Notes under the pieces: generated by a model
Databases searched by the model: none
Seen by the model: only the letters and a program-made list of their open reading frames with translations
Told to the model about the DNA's origin: nothing
Made by a program: the position numbers and the translations under genes
NCBI GenBank assembly: GCA_016794665.1
Contig: JAEUHB010000143.1
Location: 1-43,240, forward strand
DNA from: Opitutaceae bacterium
GTDB taxonomy: Bacteria > Verrucomicrobiota > Verrucomicrobiia > Opitutales > Opitutaceae
DNA length: 43,240 bases
Direction: 5' to 3'
Part shown: piece after piece, positions 17,494-25,320 of the stretch
How the letters are laid out: the number at the start of each line of letters is the position of its first letter
Numbering within the stretch: the stretch's first letter is position 1

Positions 17494-19002
17494 ATGAAAT
17501 TTCCGCGCGCCCTCGCCTCCCTTGTCCTGCTCGGCGTCCTCACTCGGTCCGCCGCCGCGCCCGCGTCGAAGCCCAACCTCGTCTTCCTTTTCTCCGACGA
17601 CCAGACCGCGCGCGCCGTTGGCTGCTACGGCAACCCCGACGTCCACACGCCGCACCTCGACCGCCTCGCGCGCGAAGGCGTGCGTTTCACGAACCACTAC
17701 AACACCACGTCGATTTGCATGGCCAGCCGGGTGAGCGTGCTCACCGGCCTCTTCGAATACCGGCACGGCTGCAACTTCGAGCACGGTGACCTCGAGCGGC
17801 GCGTGCTCAACGACTCCTACGCCGCGCGGCTGCGTGCCGCCGGCTACTTCACGGGCTTCGCCGGCAAAATCGGCTTCGACCTCAAGGGTGAAAAGTTCGA
17901 GGCGCTCGCGCCGTTCTTCGATCGCTGGGCCGGCGGCCCCGGCCAGACGTTCTACGAGACGGAGAAAAACGCGGGCATCGCGCGCTACGCCGCCCGGCAC
18001 CCGCACAGCTCGCGCGCCTACGCCGCGTGGGCGGCGGACTTTTTTCGCGACGCCAAGGCCAGCGGCAAACCGTTCAGCCTCTCGATCAGCTTCAAGGCCC
18101 CGCACCTCCCGTTCACGCCCGATCCCGCCGACCTCGCGCGCTACGAGGGCCGCCCCTTCACGCGCCCGCCCAACTACGGCGTCGAGCGCGGCCGCCATCT
18201 CTCTGCGCAAGCGCGCACCAGCCGCGCCGCCACCGGCTACCGCGAATGGGTCAACGACTACGACCGCACCGCCGCGCTTTACTACGCGCTCATCACCGGC
18301 GTCGATGCGGCCGTCGGGATGATTCGCGAGGCGCTCGCGCGCGAGGGCTTCGCCGACAACACGGTGATCATTTTCACGTCCGACAACGGCTACAGCGCCG
18401 GCGCGCACGGCTTCGGCGACAAGGTGCTGCCCTACGAGGAGGCCTCGAAGTCGCCGCTCATCATCCACGATCCTCGCCTCCCGCGCGCCCACGCCGGAGC
18501 GGTCAGCGACGCGATCACCGCGGGCGTGGACATGGCCGCGACCCTCTTCGCGCTCGCCGGCGTGCCCGCCCCGGCCGACATCGACGGCTGCAATCTTGCG
18601 CCGTTGCTCACCAATCCCGCCGGCCGCGTGCGCGATCATCTGCCGCTTTTCAATTTCTGGGGCGTGCCCTCCGCCCAGTCGCTCGCGATCGTCGCGCCCG
18701 GCTGGAAATACAACTACATCCACTGGTATTTCGGCGGCGACGGCCTCGCGCCCACCGACGAGCTCTTCGACCTCGCCGCCGATCCCTTCGAGATGAAGAA
18801 CCTCGCCGGGGATCCACGCCACGCCGCGCGCCTCGCCGAGCTGCGCCGCCTCTACGACGCCGAGGTTGCGCGCATCGGCCGCCTCGTGTTCCGCGGCCAC
18901 GGCTACGAACCCTACGCCACGCTGTTCGACCGCACGGTGAGCTGGGACCGCAAGGCCCCGCTCATCGCGCGCCCCCCTTCCACCAAGAAAAACAAAAAGT
19001 AG
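17494..19002 (+). CDS. Secreted sulfatase (CMASR motif)
   Basis: 502 residues; the start at 17494 opens a signal peptide (MKFPRALASLVLLGVLTRSA). Signatures: KPNLVFLFSDDQTARAVGCY with metal-binding DD at 35-36, [15 protein letters not shown], then the catalytic TTSICMASRVSVLTG with Cys75 and Arg79. The motif is of the C-x-A-x-R variety. The usual GKWH is GKIGFD, and FTSDNGYSAGAHGFGDKVLPYEE supplies the second metal site. The C-terminus ends in a basic tail (TKKNKK). The gene is followed after 27 bases by a TonB-dependent receptor gene on the same strand, so the two are probably co-transcribed and the receptor may import the product or the substrate of this enzyme. Confidence 0.94.
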   Translation: MKFPRALASLVLLGVLTRSAAAPASKPNLVFLFSDDQTARAVGCYGNPDVHTPHLDRLAREGVRFTNHYNTTSICMASRVSVLTGLFEYRHGCNFEHGDLERRVLNDSYAARLRAAGYFTGFAGKIGFDLKGEKFEALAPFFDRWAGGPGQTFYETEKNAGIARYAARHPHSSRAYAAWAADFFRDAKASGKPFSLSISFKAPHLPFTPDPADLARYEGRPFTRPPNYGVERGRHLSAQARTSRAATGYREWVNDYDRTAALYYALITGVDAAVGMIREALAREGFADNTVIIFTSDNGYSAGAHGFGDKVLPYEEASKSPLIIHDPRLPRAHAGAVSDAITAGVDMAATLFALAGVPAPADIDGCNLAPLLTNPAGRVRDHLPLFNFWGVPSAQSLAIVAPGWKYNYIHWYFGGDGLAPTDELFDLAADPFEMKNLAGDPRHAARLAELRRLYDAEVARIGRLVFRGHGYEPYATLFDRTVSWDRKAPLIARPPSTKKNKK

Positions 19003-19029
19003 CCGCAAATCCCCCCGGCTTTCCACCCT

Positions 19030-21885
19030 ATGCCTCCCCGTCTACCTCTCTTTATTGCTTCCGCGATCACTCTCCACGCCGCGATCCCCTCCGCTCCACC
19101 GCCAGCAAGAGACACCCCGGTTACACTAAACCCCTTCGAGGTCACGGCCAGCGCCGACGTCGGCTACGAGTCCTCCACCGCGATGAGCGGCACGCGCACC
19201 AACGAGTCGCTCGCCAACCTCCCTAACTCGATCTCCGTCTTCAACACCGAGTTCCTCTCCGACCTCGGCATCACCGACTTCTTCCAGGCCGCCGACTTCG
19301 CCGTCGGCGCCGACAACATCTACAACGACAACATGCAGGTCGGCGCCCCCGTCGGCGCCCGCTCCGGCAACCAAATCAATTTCCGCGGCCTGCCCTCCGT
19401 CCGCCAGCTCAAGGACGGCTTTCCCACCTACACGCCGCAGGACACCTACAACACCGAGCGCATCGAGATTTCCCGCGGGCCCGGCGGCATCGCCTATGGT
19501 GACACCGACGCCACCGGCGTCATCAACCTCACGAGCAAGCGTGGCCAGTTCCGCAACATCACCGACTTCGCCACGCGCCTCGACGACCGCGGCTCGCGGC
19601 GCTTCACGATCGATTTCAACCGCGTGCTCGTCGACAAGACCCTCGCCGCGCGCGTCAACCTGATCGATTCCCGCCTCGAGGGTTGGCACGAAAACACCGG
19701 CCGCGATTTCCGGGCCGGCGCCGGCGCGCTCCGCTGGCAGCCGTTCAAGTCCGGCCGGACCGTCGTCGACGCCACCTTCGAGCGCGGCGACATGGTCACG
19801 CACATCAGCCACACCGCACTCAACAACCAGATGGCCGCGTATGTCCGCGGCACCGGCACGATCGCGCGCGACGCGAATCCGAATCTCGCCGGCGTGCAGA
19901 CCAACGGCGTCGGCACCGCCCGCCTCGCCGCCCCGCCCACCGCCACCGCCGACACGCATGCGTGGACCATGATCGGCGGCCAGTTCTACAACCTCCAGAC
20001 GATGGGCACCACCGATGCCTTTCCCACCTACCGCATCACGACGATCATCCAGGGCGCCGCCGCCACCAGCGCCACCGATCCGCAGAATCCCAACCGCATC
20101 CCCATTTTGCCGATTCCCGTCTCGTGGTTCCCGCTGAAGCAGGACTGGGCCGGGCCCGACGCCAAGGTGGACTACGACTTTAGCGCCGCAAATTTCTCCG
20201 TGCAGCACAAGGCCGCGCGCAATCTCGACGTGTGGCTCGCCTACAACCGGCAGGACGAGACCACCGCGCAGAGCCTCACGCGCAACGGCAACATCGCCGG
20301 CGGCAACGTCCGCGCCGTCTTCCTCGACGTGAACCCGCGCCTGCCCGACCCCGCGTTCCCCAACGACCCCACGCGCACGATCGCGAACCCAAATTTCGAG
20401 CAGCAGTTCATCGGCGGCACGATCACACGCCGCCTCGAGAAACACAGCATCCAGTCCGGCCGCCTCATCGGCGTCTACAGCGCGGAGTTTTGGAAAACCA
20501 GCCACCGCTTCATCCTTAGCGCCAACCACCGCGACGAGATTTACCGCACGCAGAATTTCAACTGGGGCCTCACGCCGCAGGAGATCGCACGCCGCGGCCT
20601 CACCGGCATCGGCGCCCGCCTCGCCAACAACGTCGTCACGCCGTGGTATTACTTCAAGGACGGCAACGGCGACAAACTGAAAATCCCCCGCGCGCCCGGC
20701 GTGCTCGACTACTTCATCAGCGGCACCGGCGGCCTCCAGTATTTCGACCAGTCGCTCAGCAGCGGCGTCTTCCAGCACCTCGGCACCTTCATGAAGGGCC
20801 GCCTCCGCACGAGCGTCGGCCTCAGCCGCGACCATTGGAAGCAGGCGGGCAATCTCCCGGTCCTCGCCTTCGGCCCGCATCAGGAATTCCGCTTCGCGGA
20901 TGCTGCCGGCAACCCCCTCGCCAACGACGCCGACGACATCCCGACCCGTCCGCTCGCCGACACGTGGAAAACCAACACGAGCTACGGCGGCGTCTTCAAC
21001 CTCACCGACTGGGTCGCCGTCACCGCCTCCTACCAGGAGTCCGCGCTCTTCACCGACAACGTCGGCACCGATCTCAACGGCAACGCCCGCGCGCCCACGC
21101 AGGGCTCCGGCGTCGATCTCGGCCTGCGCTTCAGCCTGCTCAAGCACCGCGTCAACGCCTCCGTCGTCGTCTACGACAACACGTCCGGCAACAATCGCAC
21201 CACGCTCGGCGCCGCGCTGCGCACCGAGGTGAACGCCGCGCTCAACACCGGCCGCACCACGCCGTCGCCCGACGAAATCATCGGCCTCGACGACTCCAAC
21301 GACCGCGACACCCGCGGCGTCGAGGTCGAGCTCACCGCCAACCTCACGCGCAACTGGACGATGCGCCTCGGCTACGGCGACACGCAGAACCGCCGCTCCG
21401 CCTCCGTCCCTCAGCTCCGCGGGAAGGTCGCGCGGGCCGAGGCCCACCTCCGTTCGGTCGGCCGCTCCGCCGCCGAGATCGACGCCGCGCTCGCCGCGAC
21501 GCACGACTTCCTCGAGGCGCAGGCCGCCGAGGATGTGCAACCGCGCCAATATCGCGGGAGCTTCGTGACGCGCTACGATTTCCGCGAAGGCCGGCTCCGT
21601 GGCTTCAGCATGGGCGGCTCGATTCGCTGGGCGCACGGCCGCGTGCGCGATCCCGGCGGCCTCTTCATCACCGGCCAGCTCGTCGTCCCCGAGCGCCTCA
21701 ACGCCGACGAGTTCGTCGTGAGCCCGTTTTTCAAATACAGCGCCAAGTTCGGGAAGGTCCGCTGGACGGGCCAGCTCAACGTCGACAACGCCTTCAACAA
21801 CGTCACCAACCAAGGCCGCATCGCCCGCTACCCCCGCTACACCGACCCGCGCCTGATCACGTTCACGAATTCGTTCCAGTTCTGA
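19030..21885 (+). CDS. TonB-dependent receptor
   Basis: 951 residues, outer-membrane beta-barrel. A signal peptide (MPPRLPLFIASAITLHAA) is followed by a TonB box (LNPFEVTA, residues 33-40), the plug domain (about 45-170, including NQINFRGLPSVRQLKDGF and YNTERIEISRGPGGIAYG), a long barrel and a terminal aromatic strand ending TFTNSFQF. The PFEV-type box directly after a short linker and the absence of a SusC-type N-terminal extension are typical for Opitutaceae receptors. No SusD-like lipoprotein gene is present nearby. The ligand is unknown; the preceding sulfatase gene 27 bases away suggests a sulfated oligosaccharide. Transcription probably ends at the strong hairpin at 21893-21923. Confidence 0.95.
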   Translation: MPPRLPLFIASAITLHAAIPSAPPPARDTPVTLNPFEVTASADVGYESSTAMSGTRTNESLANLPNSISVFNTEFLSDLGITDFFQAADFAVGADNIYNDNMQVGAPVGARSGNQINFRGLPSVRQLKDGFPTYTPQDTYNTERIEISRGPGGIAYGDTDATGVINLTSKRGQFRNITDFATRLDDRGSRRFTIDFNRVLVDKTLAARVNLIDSRLEGWHENTGRDFRAGAGALRWQPFKSGRTVVDATFERGDMVTHISHTALNNQMAAYVRGTGTIARDANPNLAGVQTNGVGTARLAAPPTATADTHAWTMIGGQFYNLQTMGTTDAFPTYRITTIIQGAAATSATDPQNPNRIPILPIPVSWFPLKQDWAGPDAKVDYDFSAANFSVQHKAARNLDVWLAYNRQDETTAQSLTRNGNIAGGNVRAVFLDVNPRLPDPAFPNDPTRTIANPNFEQQFIGGTITRRLEKHSIQSGRLIGVYSAEFWKTSHRFILSANHRDEIYRTQNFNWGLTPQEIARRGLTGIGARLANNVVTPWYYFKDGNGDKLKIPRAPGVLDYFISGTGGLQYFDQSLSSGVFQHLGTFMKGRLRTSVGLSRDHWKQAGNLPVLAFGPHQEFRFADAAGNPLANDADDIPTRPLADTWKTNTSYGGVFNLTDWVAVTASYQESALFTDNVGTDLNGNARAPTQGSGVDLGLRFSLLKHRVNASVVVYDNTSGNNRTTLGAALRTEVNAALNTGRTTPSPDEIIGLDDSNDRDTRGVEVELTANLTRNWTMRLGYGDTQNRRSASVPQLRGKVARAEAHLRSVGRSAAEIDAALAATHDFLEAQAAEDVQPRQYRGSFVTRYDFREGRLRGFSMGGSIRWAHGRVRDPGGLFITGQLVVPERLNADEFVVSPFFKYSAKFGKVRWTGQLNVDNAFNNVTNQGRIARYPRYTDPRLITFTNSFQF

Positions 21886-21892
21886 GCCTGCG

Positions 21893-21923
21893 CGGCAGGG
21901 CAGGCCGGTGACCTGCCCTGCCG
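21893..21923. terminator. Bidirectional hairpin terminator between convergent genes
   Basis: A perfect 12-base-pair stem: CGGCAGGGCAGG at 21893-21904 pairs with CCTGCCCTGCCG at 21912-21923 around a 7-base loop. It sits in the 58-base gap between the stops of the TonB receptor gene (plus) and the cupin gene (minus). There is no long T run, so it may need a termination factor or act mainly as an mRNA end stabiliser. Confidence 0.75.
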
Positions 21924-21943
21924 ATAGTCCGGGAATGCGCGTG

Positions 21944-22372
21944 CTATTTGGCCATCACCACGTCCCAAGGCGCCTCCGCGTGGATGAACATGATCGCGTC
22001 CTCGTTGCCTTCCACCTTGGCGACATGCGCCGCGCGGTCGGCCAGCATGAAGTAGGCTCCCGGTCCCAGCCGGTGCTGCTTGCCGCCGACGGTCAAGGTG
22101 ACCGTGCCCGAGATCATGGTCACGTGATGGTTCGCCGTGTGGTGGTGCAAGGGGGTCACGAGGCCGACGGGATACTTCAGGAAGAACCGGCTGGAGCCTT
22201 TCTCCATGTTGCCGGAGACCGGGGCCGCGGCGACGCCCGCGTTGCCCATCGCCTTCCATTTCAGATCGGACTTGGCCAGCACGACTGATTTGCCGGCCTC
22301 GCCGGCGTAGACAAAGGCGGCCGAAGCAACGGCCGCCGCGATGACTGCGACTAGGGTATTTTTGTTTTTCAT
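21944..22372 (-). CDS. Exported small cupin-domain protein
   Basis: 142 residues; the ATG at 22372 opens a hydrophobic signal or anchor (MKNKNTLVAVIAAAVASAAF), and a further upstream start would precede it with a charged stretch. The mature part is a single cupin barrel with the first metal motif at LHHHTANHHVTMISG (His76-78 and His82-83) and the second motif region LGPGAYFMLADRAAHVAKVEG. Histidines in both suggest a bound metal ion. Periplasmic cupins of this type bind or modify small molecules or sugars; no specific reaction can be named. The gene is transcribed alone and converges on the TonB receptor gene across a strong terminator hairpin. Its leader is purine-rich (CGAGAGAAG), unlike most genes here. 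Confidence 0.85.
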   Translation of the reverse strand: MKNKNTLVAVIAAAVASAAFVYAGEAGKSVVLAKSDLKWKAMGNAGVAAAPVSGNMEKGSSRFFLKYPVGLVTPLHHHTANHHVTMISGTVTLTVGGKQHRLGPGAYFMLADRAAHVAKVEGNEDAIMFIHAEAPWDVVMAK

Positions 22373-22435
22373 GGGGCTTCTCTCGTGTCTTGGGGGACTC
22401 AAGCAGATCGCGGGGGATCGCGACTGCTCGGACGA

Positions 22436-22453
22436 CTCCTCCTATGGGAGGAG
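22436..22453. repeat. Short inverted repeat in leader region of a sulfatase gene
   Basis: CTCCTCC at 22436-22442 pairs with GGAGGAG at 22447-22453 around a four-base loop. It lies in the 226-base gap between the divergent cupin and sulfatase genes, about 146 bases before the sulfatase start. It could be an operator or an mRNA hairpin; function is not known. Confidence 0.35.
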
Positions 22454-22598
22454 GGTGGTGGGATTGTTATTACCGCGAGGCGAGGTGTCCAGAGATTGAT
22501 GATGCGTTCCTCCACTGCTACGACCTGACGCGAGTCGGCCGCTGCGTTTCCCTCGCTTGCCAGCTCGCCCTGTCCGTCGCATGCTCCCCCACCATCCG

Positions 22599-24044
22599 AT
22601 GAACCCCCTCCGCTTCCTCGCCTGCTTGCTTCTCGTCGCCACGGCCGCCTCCGCCGCCTCCGCCCCGCGCCCAAACATCCTCTTCATCCTCACCGACGAC
22701 CAGGCCCCCTGGGCAATTGGCGCCGCGGGCCATCCGCAGGTTAAGACGCCGCACATGGATCGCATCGCGCGCGAGGGCGCGCGTTTCACGCATGCGTTCA
22801 CGCCCACGCCCGTCTGCAGCCCGGCGCGCGCCGGCATCATGACCAGCCGCTACGGCACCGAGGTCGGCATCCTTGACTACCTCAACCCCAACGTGGAGCC
22901 CAACCACGGCCTCGCCGATTCCTTTGTCACGTGGCCGCGCCTGCTCCAGCAGGCCGGCTATGCGACGGCGCTTTTCGGCAAGTGGCACCTCGGCCTCCTC
23001 GACGATCAGCACCCCACCAAGCGCGGCTACGGTCACTTCGCCGGCCTCCGCGGCGGCGGCTCGCCGCCCAAGGACCCCGTCCTCGAGATCGAAGGCGTCA
23101 CCGCCAAGCGTGACGGCTTCATCGTCGACCTTGTCGCCGACGAGGCGATCAAGTGGCTCGGTGCGCACGACAAGGCGAAGCCCTTCGCCGCCAGCGTGCA
23201 TTTCCGCGAGCCGCACGCGTCCTATCTGCCGGTGCGCGACGAGGACTGGGCCAGAGTAAAGGATATCGACCCCATCGTGCCCAATCCCGACTACCCCGGC
23301 CTCGACGTCGAGCGGGCCAAGAAGCTCACGCGCGAATACCTCGCCTCCGTCACGGCCGTCGATCGCAACCTCGGCCGCATCCTCGCGCTGCTCGACGAGC
23401 GCGGCCTGACCGCCAACACGCTGCTCATCTTCACCTCAGATCATGGCTACAACATCGGCCACCACGGCATCTGGCACAAAGGCAACGCCACCTGGCTCCT
23501 CAAAAAGGAATTTACTCCGCCCGCCACGCCCAACATCACGGCCGGCCGCCGGCCGAACATGTTCGACACGTCGATCCACATCCCGCTGCTCATCCGCTGG
23601 CCCGGTGTCGTGAAGGCTGGCACCGTCGAGCCGCGCACTGTCTCCCATCTCGACTGGCTGCCCACCTTCGCCGCCGTGTCCGGCGCCAAGGTCCCCGCCG
23701 GCACGATCGTGCGCGGGCGCGACATCTCGCCCGTGCTCCGCGGCGCCGCGCGGAGCTGGGACAACGATTTCTACGGCGAGTATTCCATGCGCCACGGTGC
23801 GCAGGTGCACATGCGGATGATCCGCACGCCCGAGTGGAAGCTCATGCGCGACTTCAGCATGGAGGGCCGCGACGAACTCTACCACCTCGCCCGCGACCCG
23901 GATGAGACGCGCAACCTGATCACCGATGCCTCGCCCGCGACCAAAAAAATCCTCGCCACGCTCGACGCGCGCATCCTCACGAAGATGACCGAGCTCAAGG
24001 ACCCCGCGCTGCCGCAGGCTCGCGCCCGGCTCGGCAAGAATTGA
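22599..24044 (+). CDS. Secreted sulfatase (CSPAR motif)
   Basis: 481 residues. The ATG at 22599 is preferred because it opens a standard signal peptide (MNPLRFLACLLLVATAASAA); an in-frame ATG lies 18 bases upstream. Signatures: RPNILFILTDDQAPWAIG with metal-binding DD at 33-34, catalytic PVCSPARAGIMTSR with Cys73 and Arg77, FGKWHLGLL at 127-135, a long PHASYLPVRDEDW substrate-pocket segment, and IFTSDHGYNIGHHGIWHKGN for the second metal site. The enzyme is a complete type I sulfatase, closest in pattern to the arylsulfatase/iduronate-sulfatase-like groups of marine and soil glycan degraders. It is followed after 322 bases by an esterase gene and then another sulfatase on the same strand. Confidence 0.95.
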   Translation: MNPLRFLACLLLVATAASAASAPRPNILFILTDDQAPWAIGAAGHPQVKTPHMDRIAREGARFTHAFTPTPVCSPARAGIMTSRYGTEVGILDYLNPNVEPNHGLADSFVTWPRLLQQAGYATALFGKWHLGLLDDQHPTKRGYGHFAGLRGGGSPPKDPVLEIEGVTAKRDGFIVDLVADEAIKWLGAHDKAKPFAASVHFREPHASYLPVRDEDWARVKDIDPIVPNPDYPGLDVERAKKLTREYLASVTAVDRNLGRILALLDERGLTANTLLIFTSDHGYNIGHHGIWHKGNATWLLKKEFTPPATPNITAGRRPNMFDTSIHIPLLIRWPGVVKAGTVEPRTVSHLDWLPTFAAVSGAKVPAGTIVRGRDISPVLRGAARSWDNDFYGEYSMRHGAQVHMRMIRTPEWKLMRDFSMEGRDELYHLARDPDETRNLITDASPATKKILATLDARILTKMTELKDPALPQARARLGKN

Positions 24045-24366
24045 TTTCCACCGCTGGAGCCGTGGCGGAGATCGCGAGCTTCCTTAGCGCCGCCCAGCTT
24101 CCTTCGAAAACGACAACCGAACCATCGATGTCCGCCGCGCCCGCGGCCTGCTGGCCGTTGCCTTCGCGTCGTTGCCCGCTGCTCAATGCCGCGACTCGAC
24201 GGCAGCCGGCGAGGCTTCGAAGGCGCGCATGGGAACCTCGCACCAGTTAATTTTCCTCGCCAACTGCACACCTAAGGACGGGGTATCCAAGGGCCGGTCC
24301 GCCGGATTCGGCGAACCCTGCCTCAGCCCCGTGCTCCCCTGCGATCACTCCCTTCGCTTCGACGCC
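24045..24366 (+). other. 322-base intergenic region with possible gene remnant
   Basis: No convincing gene, RNA or hairpin terminator is seen. A plus-strand frame stays open through the second half into the esterase gene and includes FENDNRTIDVRRARGLLAVA, which looks more protein-like than its surroundings and may be debris of a decayed gene, but this is weak. The 9-base word AGCTTCCTT occurs twice, about 30 bases apart. A promoter for the esterase-sulfatase pair could be here. Confidence 0.3.
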
Positions 24367-25320
24367 ATGCGCCTCCTCCGTCTCGTCACTCTCCTCGCTG
24401 TGCTCGCCACTACACTCCGCGCTCAACCCGCAGCGGCCCCCGCCGTCAACACCGGCGCCGGCGAGGCAGTCGACGCCGCCGCCGCCGATGCCGCCGCGCA
24501 CATCAAGCCCGACCGCATCGTCCCCTACAAAACTGTCGGTGCCGTCACGCTCGGCATCAGCATTTTCAACCCGCCCGGCCACACCGCCACCGCTCCCAAA
24601 CCGGGCATCGTTTTCTTCCACGGCGGCGGCTTCAACATCGGCGCCCCGTCCAATTTCTACGCGCAGGCCCAATACCTCGCCGCCCGCGGGATGGTCGCCC
24701 TCTCCGTCGAGTATCGCATCCGCTCGCGCCACCAGACCACGCAACGCGAGGCGATCATGGACGCGTTCTCCGCCATGCGCTGGGTTCGCCAACACACCGC
24801 CGACCTCGGTCTCGATCCTCGGCGTATCGCCGTCGCCGGCGGATCCGCCGGCGGTTTCCTCGCCGCCGCCGTCACCACACTCAGCGGCCTCGACGAGCCC
24901 GGCGAGGACACCAAGACCAGCACCCGTCCCAACGCGCTCATCCTCTTCAATTCCATGATCGATCGCGGCCCGGGCAGCCGCGCCTTCGCCAAGACCCAGG
25001 CCGCCCTGGGCGACAAATGGAAAACCGTTTCCCCGCTGCACAACCTCTACCCAGACTTCCCGCCCACGATCCACTTCCTGGGCCGGGCTGATAAGAACAT
25101 CACCGTTGCGAGCGCCGAAAAGATGAAGGCCGAGATCGAAAAGATGGGCGGCCGCTGCGACCTCCACCTCTACGACGGGCAGGAACACGGCTTCTTCAAC
25201 TACGGCCGCGCTGAAAACACTCACTACCGCCTCACCCTGATCGAGACCGACAAGTTCCTCGCTTCCCTCGGCTGGCTCTCCGGCCCGCCCATCCTCGAGA
25301 TCCCCACCGAAAAACCATGA
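24367..25320 (+). CDS. Secreted alpha/beta-hydrolase esterase (HSL/BD-FAE-like)
   Basis: 317 residues; the ATG at 24367 opens a signal peptide (MRLLRLVTLLAVLATTLRAQ). An upstream TTG in frame is rejected because it would bury this signal. Family features: oxyanion-hole HGGG at 85-88, nucleophile elbow GGSAGG with Ser160, acid Asp242 in GRADKNI, and His274 in GQEHGFFNY, completing the Ser-Asp-His triad. This is the hormone-sensitive-lipase-like esterase family, which in glycan loci includes acetyl- and feruloyl-esterases. The final TGA overlaps the start of the next sulfatase gene (ATGA at 25317-25320), a sign of translational coupling, so removal of an ester group and of sulfate from the same glycan is a reasonable inference. 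Confidence 0.93.
   Translation: MRLLRLVTLLAVLATTLRAQPAAAPAVNTGAGEAVDAAAADAAAHIKPDRIVPYKTVGAVTLGISIFNPPGHTATAPKPGIVFFHGGGFNIGAPSNFYAQAQYLAARGMVALSVEYRIRSRHQTTQREAIMDAFSAMRWVRQHTADLGLDPRRIAVAGGSAGGFLAAAVTTLSGLDEPGEDTKTSTRPNALILFNSMIDRGPGSRAFAKTQAALGDKWKTVSPLHNLYPDFPPTIHFLGRADKNITVASAEKMKAEIEKMGGRCDLHLYDGQEHGFFNYGRAENTHYRLTLIETDKFLASLGWLSGPPILEIPTEKP

Noticed and set aside
17452..19026. Minus-strand open frame of 524 codons antisense to a sulfatase gene
   Set aside because: The sulfatase on the plus strand has all catalytic signatures; the antisense frame shows none and even runs into the next intergenic gap.
19126..21813. Minus-strand open frame of 895 codons antisense to the TonB receptor gene
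   Set aside because: The receptor reading is fully supported by signal peptide, TonB box, plug and barrel end. The antisense translation is compositionally biased (Ala, Gly, Val, Glu, Asp) and has no recognisable domain.
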